From Flavobacteriaceae bacterium (lineage in GTDB: Bacteria; Bacteroidota; Bacteroidia; Flavobacteriales; Flavobacteriaceae): a stretch of 32,179 bases of DNA. Position numbers and translations under genes: made by a program. Each line of letters starts with the position of its first letter. The first letter of the stretch is position 1. Shown here in pieces: positions 18,564 to 27,338 of this stretch. The notes beneath the pieces were generated by a model that ran no database searches, had not been told where the DNA came from, and saw only the letters and a list, made by a program, of their open reading frames with translations. Location of the stretch: NCBI GenBank assembly GCA_947472705.1, contig CANJDA010000004.1:1-32179 (forward strand). Direction: 5' to 3'.

Positions 18564-19262
18564 TTAGACTGCAAAAAATGCCTCTAGCTCTTTCAAAGTT
18601 TCTGGAGAGGTTTGAATATCTTTAACCACTTCTCCTAAATGTAGGGCAACAATTCGGTCACATACCTCAACAGTATGGACTAAATCATGACTTGAAACCA
18701 AAATGGTTACCTTCGGATCTTCGGCTAATTCTTTTATTATTTTTTTCAAACGATTAACTGTCGTTGGGTCTAAATTAGCAAACGGTTCATCTAAAATAAT
18801 CACTTCGGGATTGCCTATTAAAGTAGCAATTATGCCCACTTTTTTCATATTCCCTTTGGATAAATCCCTTAAATATTTTTTACTGTTTAGAATTTCGCCA
18901 TTGAAAAATTCGTGATGTTTTGAAAGCATTGCATCAACATCGGCTTTATTTTGACCACGTAAATCACCTATAAAATAAAAATATTCTTCGGCGGTTAAGT
19001 AACCAATCAAGAAACTTTCATCAATAAACGCTGCCGTAAATGGTTTCCAAGCTTCACTTGTATTTACCTGAACCTCATTGTTTTTTATATAACCTGTACT
19101 GGGTTGAATTAAATCTAAAAGTAAGCTAAAAAAAGTAGTCTTTCCAGCTCCATTATTGCCTACCAATCCAAAACTTTGTCCTTTTGGGATTTCAAGATTT
19201 GGCATGTTTAATACTACGGTTCCTGCGTTGTATCTTTTGGTTAAATTGGTAACTTGTATCAT
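18564..19262 (-). CDS. ABC transporter ATP-binding protein
   Basis: Walker A LVGNNGAGKTT, signature LSKGNMKK, Walker B VIILDEPFANLDP. Confidence 0.96.
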   Translation of the reverse strand: MIQVTNLTKRYNAGTVVLNMPNLEIPKGQSFGLVGNNGAGKTTFFSLLLDLIQPSTGYIKNNEVQVNTSEAWKPFTAAFIDESFLIGYLTAEEYFYFIGDLRGQNKADVDAMLSKHHEFFNGEILNSKKYLRDLSKGNMKKVGIIATLIGNPEVIILDEPFANLDPTTVNRLKKIIKELAEDPKVTILVSSHDLVHTVEVCDRIVALHLGEVVKDIQTSPETLKELEAFFAV

Positions 19263-19281
19263 GATTTAGTGTGTTATATTT

Positions 19282-20748
19282 TTAATTTTTTTGTTTGTAA
19301 GCTGCTATGGTAGCATATTTTTCGGTTTTATATACTTTCTCAATTATGGTGAACATTTTGTTTCTAAAAGCAAAGCCCAAAACACCCGCCAAACCGACTA
19401 ACAAACAACCGAATTCTGCGTTATAAATAAAATAACCCAACGCATAAAGTAACATCGGAACAAGAATTTTTGGTACCGCTATCAATACGTTTTTAAAACT
19501 AAAGGCTTGTTTTTGACCAAATGCTTTTCCGGCTGTTAAATCAATAGCCGTATTATTATATGCCCCGCCTAATAATACTAAATGCGAGTTTACACCAATA
19601 TTATAAATTGCTCCAACTACAATAAGTAAATAAATTTTCCATCCGAAATACAAATAGAATGAGGCTATTACTGTAGATATGACTGTAGCTATAACCATCA
19701 GCCACCATTTGGAACTCAAATATTCACGATAACTGATGTTTTGACTCATCATTAACTGATAATAAGCACTGTCCCAACTTGGTACAAACTGGCCAAAATT
19801 CAATAAAAATCCACCGGAAACGAAAATGCCCCCAAAGACCTGCATTGCTGGATTGTTATAGGCTTCTATACTATTGGTAAAAAACAATAATCCATAAAAG
19901 ATAAAAACACCACTAGCAATTAAGGTTCCTCTTGGTCTCTTATTTCGCTTTATCATTTTGATGTCATTTTTAAGAAAGGTTCCCAGAGTCCCAAATTGAT
20001 TCAACCAAGTAAAGTTTTCTGTTTTGGCTTCGTCACTCTTTTTAGCCAAACCAGTATCCAAATTCAGGTTGTTTTTAAAATAAACGAAAGTGAAATAATA
20101 TAAAACAGCAGCCAGCATTAACGCTAATAGAAACAAATACAAGGTGCTGTACATTCCGTAAAAGAAGGGTTGCGTATAAAGCGTTACATCAAAAAGTTTG
20201 TAATATTGAGCCGCCCCTAATCCAGCTACTACTATCAATAAAGGGTAAAAAACACTATTTTTATTATTGATTAAAACGGTGATGAAATTATTAACATAAA
20301 TCAAAGCCCATACACCCAATAGCCATAAAACAGCATTAAATCCATACCCTTGAAGTAATAATACAATGGTAAAAGGGATAAAGAAAAAAGCGTGAAGAAT
20401 ATTGAAAAAAGAAATAATTGTTTTACCCAAAGTATAGTGAACAATAGTATTTTTTTTGATAGGTAAGGTCAATAAAGGCTTAATATTGGTTACGGGCATT
20501 TGTTGGAAAAAATAGCGAATTACCAAATCGGCAACCAAATAGTAAATCAAAAATTTATTGACTGTTGCTAAGGGTTCCATATGGGCTTCTTCTTTTAATA
20601 GGAAGAAAACTCCAATGCCACCAGCAATAAAAATAACCATGAAATAAATGGCCATAAAACCCATTATTATTTTCAAGGCCAAATTTGTAGCAAAAGAAGC
20701 CGAACGAAAAAAGGATTTCCATTCAAGTTTGATGAAATGTTGGAACAT
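19282..20748 (-). CDS. ABC transporter permease-like membrane protein (DUF5687 type)
   Basis: Many TM helices; MFQHFIKLEWKSFFRSASFATNLALKIIMGFMAIYFMV; adjacent ATPase. Confidence 0.82.
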   Translation of the reverse strand: MFQHFIKLEWKSFFRSASFATNLALKIIMGFMAIYFMVIFIAGGIGVFFLLKEEAHMEPLATVNKFLIYYLVADLVIRYFFQQMPVTNIKPLLTLPIKKNTIVHYTLGKTIISFFNILHAFFFIPFTIVLLLQGYGFNAVLWLLGVWALIYVNNFITVLINNKNSVFYPLLIVVAGLGAAQYYKLFDVTLYTQPFFYGMYSTLYLFLLALMLAAVLYYFTFVYFKNNLNLDTGLAKKSDEAKTENFTWLNQFGTLGTFLKNDIKMIKRNKRPRGTLIASGVFIFYGLLFFTNSIEAYNNPAMQVFGGIFVSGGFLLNFGQFVPSWDSAYYQLMMSQNISYREYLSSKWWLMVIATVISTVIASFYLYFGWKIYLLIVVGAIYNIGVNSHLVLLGGAYNNTAIDLTAGKAFGQKQAFSFKNVLIAVPKILVPMLLYALGYFIYNAEFGCLLVGLAGVLGFAFRNKMFTIIEKVYKTEKYATIAAYKQKN

Positions 20749-20801
20749 ACTGTTTGGTTTAGGTTTTGGAATTAGTTTTTAAAGATAGGAAAATGTTACA
20801 A

Positions 20802-21494
20802 TTATTTTACCATTTCATATTCGGGGTAAGTTGCTTTGAGATACTCTTCAGCTCGTGAAGGGATTAGCCCCAAAACAATATACATGGTTAAAGATAACAA
20901 TATCAAAAGAAAACTGAATAAGGCCAACGTCCAATTGTGATAGTGTTTCCCAGTAAAATGAAATACCAATTGTATCGGTATATTTGTTAAACCGGCAAAA
21001 GAACTATAGCCAAAAATGATTTCTTTCAACAGCCATTTTTTGCCACTTTGCAGATTTTTCTTTTTATTTTTTCTGGAAATCATTCCCAATCCTAGCAAGA
21101 AAAGTACTAGTAGCCAAATGAATATAGCTTGAATAGCAATCATATCTTCCTGAAATAATTTCAGTAAATAATAAACGATTCCTATGGCCGAAACTGTTCC
21201 TATGATTTTTGGTATACTAAAAAAGGTTTTCAATTCGTTAAAAACCAACTTGTTATACTTTCTTTTCAAAGTCCATGTGCGTTTATTCACGACGTCCATA
21301 AACCCAAAAACGCCAAACTTCCTAAACTCCATTTGTAATGCTTCTTCAAAAGACAATTTTGGGTTTTCTTCCCATTGTTCTTCTATGGCATTGGCCAAAT
21401 GGTCAACCAGTTCGGTTTGCAAATCGTAATATTCTACATAATGTTGGCGGGTAAAAGCATACAGCCTTTCTATTTGTTCAGCGGAGAGTTTCAT
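20802..21494 (-). CDS. Membrane protein with HAAS-like N-terminal domain (paralogue 1)
   Basis: N-terminal MKLSAEQIERLYAFTRQHYVEYYDLQTELVDHLANAIEEQ followed by four-TM region. Confidence 0.75.
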   Translation of the reverse strand: MKLSAEQIERLYAFTRQHYVEYYDLQTELVDHLANAIEEQWEENPKLSFEEALQMEFRKFGVFGFMDVVNKRTWTLKRKYNKLVFNELKTFFSIPKIIGTVSAIGIVYYLLKLFQEDMIAIQAIFIWLLVLFLLGLGMISRKNKKKNLQSGKKWLLKEIIFGYSSFAGLTNIPIQLVFHFTGKHYHNWTLALFSFLLILLSLTMYIVLGLIPSRAEEYLKATYPEYEMVK

Positions 21495-22120
21495 TATACT
21501 TCAAATCGGGTTTTATAACTTTTAACGAGTGCTATATATGTATAAAAAGTAATAACGGCAAAACCGAGTATTATCGAATAGTAAAAGAAAAGCCAGTTAA
21601 TATCATGGATTTTATCTTGGATTCTAAATACCATATTAGGAAAGTAATTCAGTATACAATACAATCCTAAAATTTTATCCGCCACAGAAAACTTTTCGCC
21701 TTTTGTAAAATGTTTATACAAAAAAATTCCACATGAAGGAACAATAAAAACAAAACTCATAATCTGAAAAAGGGAATCATAATCAAAATTTGAAAACCAA
21801 TGAGTTAAACCGTAAAAGAAAATGTAAATCAAAATGAACATCCCAATAAAAATAGGTTTAATAATGCTTTTTAACAAAATTACCATTGCTCTTCTTCCCG
21901 CTAATTCCATATACTTTCTATTAGATTGCAAAAATTCATTCTTATGTTCTAACATATAGTTTTTAAAAGCATATCTAAAAATATCATTATCTGTTTCCAT
22001 TTTATGCTCTACAGCCGAAGCAATATGATCCATCATTTCATAGCGGATATCAAGATACATTACACCACTATTTTTTAAATAAGTATCGATAAATAAAATT
22101 TCTTCTTTAGTTAATTTCAT
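21494..22120 (-). CDS. Membrane protein with HAAS-like N-terminal domain (paralogue 2)
   Basis: N-terminal MKLTKEEILFIDTYLKNSGVMYLDIRYEMMDHIASAVEHK resembling paralogue 1, then TM region; overlaps PadR gene by 4 bp. Confidence 0.75.
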   Translation of the reverse strand: MKLTKEEILFIDTYLKNSGVMYLDIRYEMMDHIASAVEHKMETDNDIFRYAFKNYMLEHKNEFLQSNRKYMELAGRRAMVILLKSIIKPIFIGMFILIYIFFYGLTHWFSNFDYDSLFQIMSFVFIVPSCGIFLYKHFTKGEKFSVADKILGLYCILNYFPNMVFRIQDKIHDINWLFFYYSIILGFAVITFYTYIALVKSYKTRFEV

Positions 22121-22455
22121 AAAGAATCTAATTTAGGTTGCACTAATGTTTGCATGTTTCTGATAAAATCTTCTAATTCTGCCAGCCTATTTACTGTTTC
22201 TGTGGTGCCTTTCTCCGTAAGTTTATAATATTTTCTCAGTCGATTGTCTACATTTTCTACTTCCACTTCCAAAACACCATCGGCTTCCAGTTTATGTAAC
22301 GCTGGATACAAAGCTCCTTCGGTAATTTTTAATTCTCCTTTGGTAATTCCTTTTACTTTCTGTGTAATTTCATAGCCATACATTCTGCCGTTTTCTTCCA
22401 ATAGTTTCATCACTATAGTGGTTAAACTTCCTTTGTATAATTGTGAATTTTTCAT
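22117..22455 (-). CDS. PadR family transcriptional regulator
   Basis: MKNSQLYKGSLTTIVMKLLEENGRMYGYEITQKVKGITKGELKITEGALYPALHKLEADGVLEVE, typical PadR wHTH. Confidence 0.96.
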   Translation of the reverse strand: MKNSQLYKGSLTTIVMKLLEENGRMYGYEITQKVKGITKGELKITEGALYPALHKLEADGVLEVEVENVDNRLRKYYKLTEKGTTETVNRLAELEDFIRNMQTLVQPKLDSL

Positions 22456-22477
22456 TGCCTTTTCATTTTTATGAAGT

Positions 22478-22520
22478 CAAATATACATAAGTTTTTTATA
22501 TACATAAATAACTTATGTAT
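22478..22520. promoter_or_regulatory. Candidate PadR operator overlapping a TAnnTTTG promoter
   Basis: Perfect inverted repeat ATACATAAGTT (22483-22493) / AACTTATGTAT (22510-22520), third half-site-like ATACATAA inside spacer; minus-strand TATATTTG box at 22478-22485 overlaps the left arm. Confidence 0.7.
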
Positions 22521-22576
22521 AAAATATAAATTTTACCAAACGTTTTTGGTTTAGTAACTTTGCCAAAAATAATTTC

Positions 22577-23632
22577 ATGTCAGCTTTTTATAAATTACAC
22601 ATCAAAGAAGTAAAACACGAAACAGCAAATGCTATTTCTGTTGTCTTTACCATTCCGGCCGAGTTAAAATCGGCATATCAATTCACCGCAGGTCAATACG
22701 TCAATCTAAAACTTACTCTTGATGGACAGGAAATTCGCAGAGCCTATTCCGTTTGTTCTTCGCCTACTAGTGGTGAATTGCGCATCGCTATCAAATCAGT
22801 AAAAAGTGGTCATTTTTCTAAATTTGCCAACGAGAATTTAAAAACGGGTGATATATTAGAAGTGAGTCAACCCGAAGGAAGATTTACTTTTGAACCTAAT
22901 TTTTCCAACCTAAAAAATTATGCTGCTTTTGCTGCGGGAAGTGGTATTACTCCTGTTCTATCCATTTTAAAATCGATTTTGGAAAGCGAACCTAAGAGCA
23001 CTTTTGTATTAGTTTATGGTAATAAAACACCACAAGAAACTATTTTTTATAACGAATTACACGAACTGCAACTGAAATATGTAGGTCGCTTTTTTGTACA
23101 CTATGTTTTCAGTCAAGCCAAAATAGAACATGAACTTTTTGGCCGTATCGACAAGTCAGCGGTCAACTTTGTTTTAAACAATAAACACAAAGAAAAAGAG
23201 TTTGATAAATTTTATTTATGCGGTCCAGAGGAAATGATTACTTTGGTTTCCAATGTATTTAAAGAACACAGTATTGCTGAAAAAAATATCAAATTTGAAT
23301 TGTTTTCTACTTCAACAGCAAACGAAAATAAAGCTGCCGAAAATCATACTGGCCATACCAAAATTACGGTTATGGTAGATGATGAAGAAACGACTTTTGA
23401 AATGTCGCAAAAGCAAACTGTTTTAGAAGCGGCTTTAAAACAAGGAATTGATGCACCTTATTCTTGTCAAGGAGGCATTTGTAGTTCTTGTTTAGCTAGA
23501 ATAACCAATGGCACTGCCGAAATGAAAAAGAATTCGATTTTAACCGATGGCGAAATTGCCGAAGGATTAATTTTGACGTGTCAAGCACATCCAACATCCA
23601 CAGAAATTTATGTGGATTATGATGATGTATAG
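22577..23632 (+). CDS. PaaE-like ferredoxin--NAD(P)H oxidoreductase (FAD/NAD binding plus C-terminal 2Fe-2S)
   Basis: RRAYSVCSS flavin motif, AAGSGITPVLSILKS, C-terminal CQGGICSSC...C 2Fe-2S ligands. Confidence 0.93.
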   Translation: MSAFYKLHIKEVKHETANAISVVFTIPAELKSAYQFTAGQYVNLKLTLDGQEIRRAYSVCSSPTSGELRIAIKSVKSGHFSKFANENLKTGDILEVSQPEGRFTFEPNFSNLKNYAAFAAGSGITPVLSILKSILESEPKSTFVLVYGNKTPQETIFYNELHELQLKYVGRFFVHYVFSQAKIEHELFGRIDKSAVNFVLNNKHKEKEFDKFYLCGPEEMITLVSNVFKEHSIAEKNIKFELFSTSTANENKAAENHTGHTKITVMVDDEETTFEMSQKQTVLEAALKQGIDAPYSCQGGICSSCLARITNGTAEMKKNSILTDGEIAEGLILTCQAHPTSTEIYVDYDDV

Positions 23633-23662
23633 ATAAAAGAAAATAGACTAATAGTGCCTAGA

Positions 23663-23690
23663 AAAAACTTCCAAAACCGGAAGTTTTTCT
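23663..23690. terminator. Bidirectional rho-independent terminator
   Basis: AAAAACTTCC (23663-23672) - AAAACC - GGAAGTTTTT (23679-23688), between convergent genes ending at 23632 and 23695. Confidence 0.9.
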
Positions 23691-23694
23691 ATTT

Positions 23695-24732
23695 TTATAA
23701 AGATTGGATTTTCTTCACAATCGTTTCGGGAGTAATCGTTCGCATGACGTCTTCATAGCCTTCCACTTTTTTGTTTCCATAAACAGATGTGGGCAACAAT
23801 GGGTATTGTTCTCGGTCTGATGTTAAACAATTTTCCATCGGTTGATTAAACGGTTTAAAACCAGCAAAAGGATGAGTAGCGCCCCAAAGTGTAATGACTT
23901 TTATGCCCAACATTGCCGCTATGTGGGAATTTCCACTATCCATTGAAAGCATCACGTCTAGATTTGAAATGATTTTTAGTTCTTGATTTAATTTCAGTTT
24001 TCCAGCAATGACAATACAGTTTTTTTTGTCTTTGGCTAATGTATTTAACTTGTTAATTTCTTCGTTTCCTCCACCAAAAAGGAAGATTTTATAATACTGA
24101 TTTGACGCTAAAACTTCAATAACTTTTTGCATTAAATCAAGTGGATAGACTTTGCTATCGTATTGGGCAAATGGAGCAATTCCAATCCAATTCTTATTCT
24201 CTTTTTCGCCTGAAACTTTAATGATGTCATCAGACAAAATTGCTTTTTCAGGAAATATTGGATTGGTTAAATCAATAAAAAAACCAAGTTGGTTAAAAGT
24301 CTCAATATGTCTTTCCACCATTGACTTTAAAGGCTTAAAAATTTTATTTTCAAGACGAGTTAAAGCATTTTTGTCAGCTCTTCCTTTATTGGTAAAAGCC
24401 ACTTTCTTTCCGCTTAAAGCAAATAACGTTCTGATAACTTTAGAACGCAAAACGTTGTGTAAATCAGCTACCACATGAATATTTAATTGCTTTAAATCAG
24501 AATACAATTTCAGCAAACCGAAGAATCCTTTGTGTTTCCCTTTTACATCAACAGCAAAGAAACTTACATTGGGAATACCCTCAAAAAAAGGTTGAAAAAG
24601 GGGCCTCGAAACGACTGTGATCTTAACATGGGAGTTCTGCTGCACTAAAGCTCTGACAACAGGAACCGTCATCGCAACATCGCCCATGGCAGATAATCGG
24701 ATGACGGCTATATGTTGGATTTTGTTTGACAA
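23695..24732 (-). CDS. Glycosyltransferase family 9 (heptosyltransferase-like)
   Basis: IAVIRLSAMGDVAMTVPVVRALVQQ; C-terminal LDVMLSMDSGNSHIAAMLGIKVITLWGATHPFAGF. Confidence 0.94.
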   Translation of the reverse strand: MSNKIQHIAVIRLSAMGDVAMTVPVVRALVQQNSHVKITVVSRPLFQPFFEGIPNVSFFAVDVKGKHKGFFGLLKLYSDLKQLNIHVVADLHNVLRSKVIRTLFALSGKKVAFTNKGRADKNALTRLENKIFKPLKSMVERHIETFNQLGFFIDLTNPIFPEKAILSDDIIKVSGEKENKNWIGIAPFAQYDSKVYPLDLMQKVIEVLASNQYYKIFLFGGGNEEINKLNTLAKDKKNCIVIAGKLKLNQELKIISNLDVMLSMDSGNSHIAAMLGIKVITLWGATHPFAGFKPFNQPMENCLTSDREQYPLLPTSVYGNKKVEGYEDVMRTITPETIVKKIQSL

Positions 24733-24746
24733 AAGATTGTCGGGAA

Positions 24747-25352
24747 TTATTTTTTGTTTTGGTACAAAACAGGATTCAAATCATCATCGTTGTACATCTT
24801 CATTTGCTTGTACACTTTCATGAATTTGTCACCGTTTTCAATATCAGTCAACAAGTCATTGATAGAAATAAACATATCGCTTTTTTGGTCTAATAACACA
24901 TTTAATTTCTCTTGGCATTTGGCTCTGTGTTCAACGGTAGCTTCAGCACGAGTAGCCTCTTCATTCATGTGGTAGATTTTCAAAGCCAATATTGACAAAC
25001 GGTCAATCGCCCAAGCCGGACTTTCGGTATTGATTTTGGCATTAGGTTTTACCTTAACGTCTTTGTGTTTCTGCAGAAAATAGCTGTCAATGTATTCCAC
25101 CATATCAGTACGCACTTGATTGGAAGCATCGATTTTTCTCTTCAAAACCAAAGCGGCAACAGGGTCAATATTGGGGTCACGAATGATATCTTCATAATGC
25201 CATTGTACTGTATCTACCCAGTTTTTGGCATACAATAAATATTCAATAGTTCCTTTGGTGAAAGGGTTTATTGTAGGTTGGTATACATCATCATTAATAT
25301 GGTAATCTTTGATGCTTTGTTCGAAAATAGGAAATGCAAATTGTGAAAACAT
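24747..25352 (-). CDS. DUF4254 domain-containing protein
   Basis: Start reassigned to ATG at 25352 (MFSQFAFPIFEQSIKDYHINDDVYQPTINPF...); the 271-aa ORF extends into the upstream divergent gene. DUF4254 beside GT9 is a recurrent Bacteroidota pairing. Confidence 0.85.
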   Translation of the reverse strand: MFSQFAFPIFEQSIKDYHINDDVYQPTINPFTKGTIEYLLYAKNWVDTVQWHYEDIIRDPNIDPVAALVLKRKIDASNQVRTDMVEYIDSYFLQKHKDVKVKPNAKINTESPAWAIDRLSILALKIYHMNEEATRAEATVEHRAKCQEKLNVLLDQKSDMFISINDLLTDIENGDKFMKVYKQMKMYNDDDLNPVLYQNKK

Positions 25353-25484
25353 AACAGTAAAATTTATTTTATTTAATTTCGTTCCATTCGCCTTGAAGGC
25401 TTGGGTCATAAAATTCGACCAAAAGGTCTCGGGTGCAAAGATAGTTTTTATACTTTTACCGAAACATACAAATTTTTGTCGTCC

Positions 25485-26138
25485 ATGCATATTCATTATA
25501 TTTCTGAACAAAACAGTATTCTTAATCATTTTTTGGCCCAAATTCGTGATGTAATCATCCAAAAAGATAGCATGCGTTTTAGAAAAAATATTGAACGAAT
25601 AGGTGAAATAATGGCTTATGAGCTAAGTAAAACTTTGGAATATAAAAATGTGGATGTACAAACTCCCCTAGGGATAAAACATACCACCACCGTTGCCGAA
25701 CCAGTTGTTTTATGTTCTATTCTTCGTGCCGGATTGGCTTTGCATATGGGTTTTATGAACATTTTTGATAATGCCGAAAACGGTTTTGTTTCTGCTTACC
25801 GACATCATTATGACAACGATGATAAATTTGACATTTTGGTAGAATACCAAGCAGCCCCTTCTTTTGAAAATAAAAATTTGATTCTGATTGATCCAATGTT
25901 AGCCACAGGTCAATCTATAGTAGCGGTTTTACACAAATTACATTTAGAACAAAAACCAAAAGAAATTCACATTGCAGTTGTCATTGCGGCTCCTGAAGGC
26001 ATTGCTTACCTTGAAAAAAACCTTCCCGATAATTGCCATCTATGGGTTGCCGCTTTAGACGAAAAACTCAACGAGAAAAACTATATTGTTCCTGGTCTTG
26101 GGGATGCTGGTGATTTAGCCTACGGCAATAAATTATAG
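25485..26138 (+). CDS. upp: Uracil phosphoribosyltransferase
   Basis: Start reassigned to ATG at 25485 (MHIHYISEQNSILNHFLAQIRD); PVVLCSILRAGLALHMGFMNIFDNAENGFVSAYR; PRPP loop LILIDPMLATGQSIVAVL. Confidence 0.92.
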   Translation: MHIHYISEQNSILNHFLAQIRDVIIQKDSMRFRKNIERIGEIMAYELSKTLEYKNVDVQTPLGIKHTTTVAEPVVLCSILRAGLALHMGFMNIFDNAENGFVSAYRHHYDNDDKFDILVEYQAAPSFENKNLILIDPMLATGQSIVAVLHKLHLEQKPKEIHIAVVIAAPEGIAYLEKNLPDNCHLWVAALDEKLNEKNYIVPGLGDAGDLAYGNKL

Positions 26139-27062
26139 TTGTGTAAAAAAGGCTATAAAACTTCCTGCAATTGCAAATAGTAATACAATTTCTTGGTACA
26201 TTTTACTTTGAGAATACTCTATGTTATTAGTACACATAACCGATAAGGGAAGAAAAGTGAAAAGTAACATGGCATTGTTTTTTTCAGGAGACATTACAAA
26301 AACAATTACTCCAATTAAAAATCCGAAAATTAGTTTCTTATATGAGGCCTGCAATATTAGTGGTCTGTTGGACAAAGATAAAATCATTGAAAAAAGAAAA
26401 TAAACGGCAAGAACTACATAAAATGAAAGAGCCGCATTTTGATAGTTGTTTGTAAAATAATTCAGTTCAAAATTCACTTGTGTTTGACTCAAAAAATAGT
26501 CAATCCAGGTTTTGTTAAAAACAATTGCAGCCATTAAAAATAAGATGGCTGAAGTAAAGAAAGCTACAAAAGGCAAAAGCCAATTTCTATAATCTCTAGA
26601 AGCATGAAAAATAATGGAAATGTAAACCAAGATTATAAAAAGAATACACCAAAAATGAAACAAACTGGCGATAAAAATCCACATCGCGGCATCAAAAATT
26701 TTTTCTTTTGGGGCCTTTAAGCTTTGAAGTGAAATCAGTCTCCTAAAGGAAAGTAATAAAAAAAAGTTGGCCAACATTAAGTTAGTATTACTAAAAACTG
26801 ACGGGAAAAGAATTAAAAACAATAGAAAAAATAAAATAGTATAGCTGCTGTCTTTAGTCAATCCATTTTTTTTGGCCATAAAATTTACTAGGAAAAAGGA
26901 GGCTAACAATAAGACAATAAACAGCCCGTTTTTTGATAATCTATTGGTTGCCAATACAGTACCCAAATTGCTGGTTTGGTATAAAAAAAAGGTAATTAAT
27001 AACAGAACTACAATCAGTGAATAATTCAAGATAGTAGATTTTTTAAAAATGCTTGTTATCAT
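26133..27062 (-). CDS. Polytopic membrane protein (DUF6427-like)
   Basis: 309 aa with many TM segments; position beside upp and the small membrane protein is recurrent in flavobacteria. Confidence 0.7.
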   Translation of the reverse strand: MITSIFKKSTILNYSLIVVLLLITFFLYQTSNLGTVLATNRLSKNGLFIVLLLASFFLVNFMAKKNGLTKDSSYTILFFLLFLILFPSVFSNTNLMLANFFLLLSFRRLISLQSLKAPKEKIFDAAMWIFIASLFHFWCILFIILVYISIIFHASRDYRNWLLPFVAFFTSAILFLMAAIVFNKTWIDYFLSQTQVNFELNYFTNNYQNAALSFYVVLAVYFLFSMILSLSNRPLILQASYKKLIFGFLIGVIVFVMSPEKNNAMLLFTFLPLSVMCTNNIEYSQSKMYQEIVLLFAIAGSFIAFFTQL

Positions 27063-27082
27063 GTGGATATTTTATACATTTG
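27053..27082 (+). promoter_or_regulatory. Bacteroidota-type promoter candidate
   Basis: TTG 27053-27055, N19, TACATTTG 27075-27082, upstream of ATG 27108. Confidence 0.5.
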
Positions 27083-27107
27083 TGCTGTAAATATAACATT
27101 TTATAAA

Positions 27108-27338
27108 ATGAAAGCATTTTTTGAAGGCATTCAAACATTATTTGTAGACTTTTTATTTAAACCATGGGATTGGTTACGTTCATTGGAATTAAGCAACTGG
27201 TGGTTGGCTAATATTGTTAGCTGGGCATTGATGCTAATTTGTGCCAAGTACATTGTTTACTGGTGTAAAGAATTAAAAAAACATCAAGATAATAACGAAG
27301 AAAACCAAGATACCACGGCTCATTCTTTTTTAAAGTAA
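27108..27338 (+). CDS. Small membrane protein (DUF6341-like)
   Basis: MKAFFEGIQTLFVDFLFKPWDWLRSLELSNWWLANIVSWALMLICAKYIVYWCKELKKHQDN; start reassigned from 27063 to 27108, behind the promoter-like box. Confidence 0.75.
   Translation: MKAFFEGIQTLFVDFLFKPWDWLRSLELSNWWLANIVSWALMLICAKYIVYWCKELKKHQDNNEENQDTTAHSFLK

Noticed and set aside
24152-24478. 108-aa plus-strand ORF antisense to the GT9 gene
   Set aside because: Antisense shadow of a conserved glycosyltransferase; no recognisable homology or start context.
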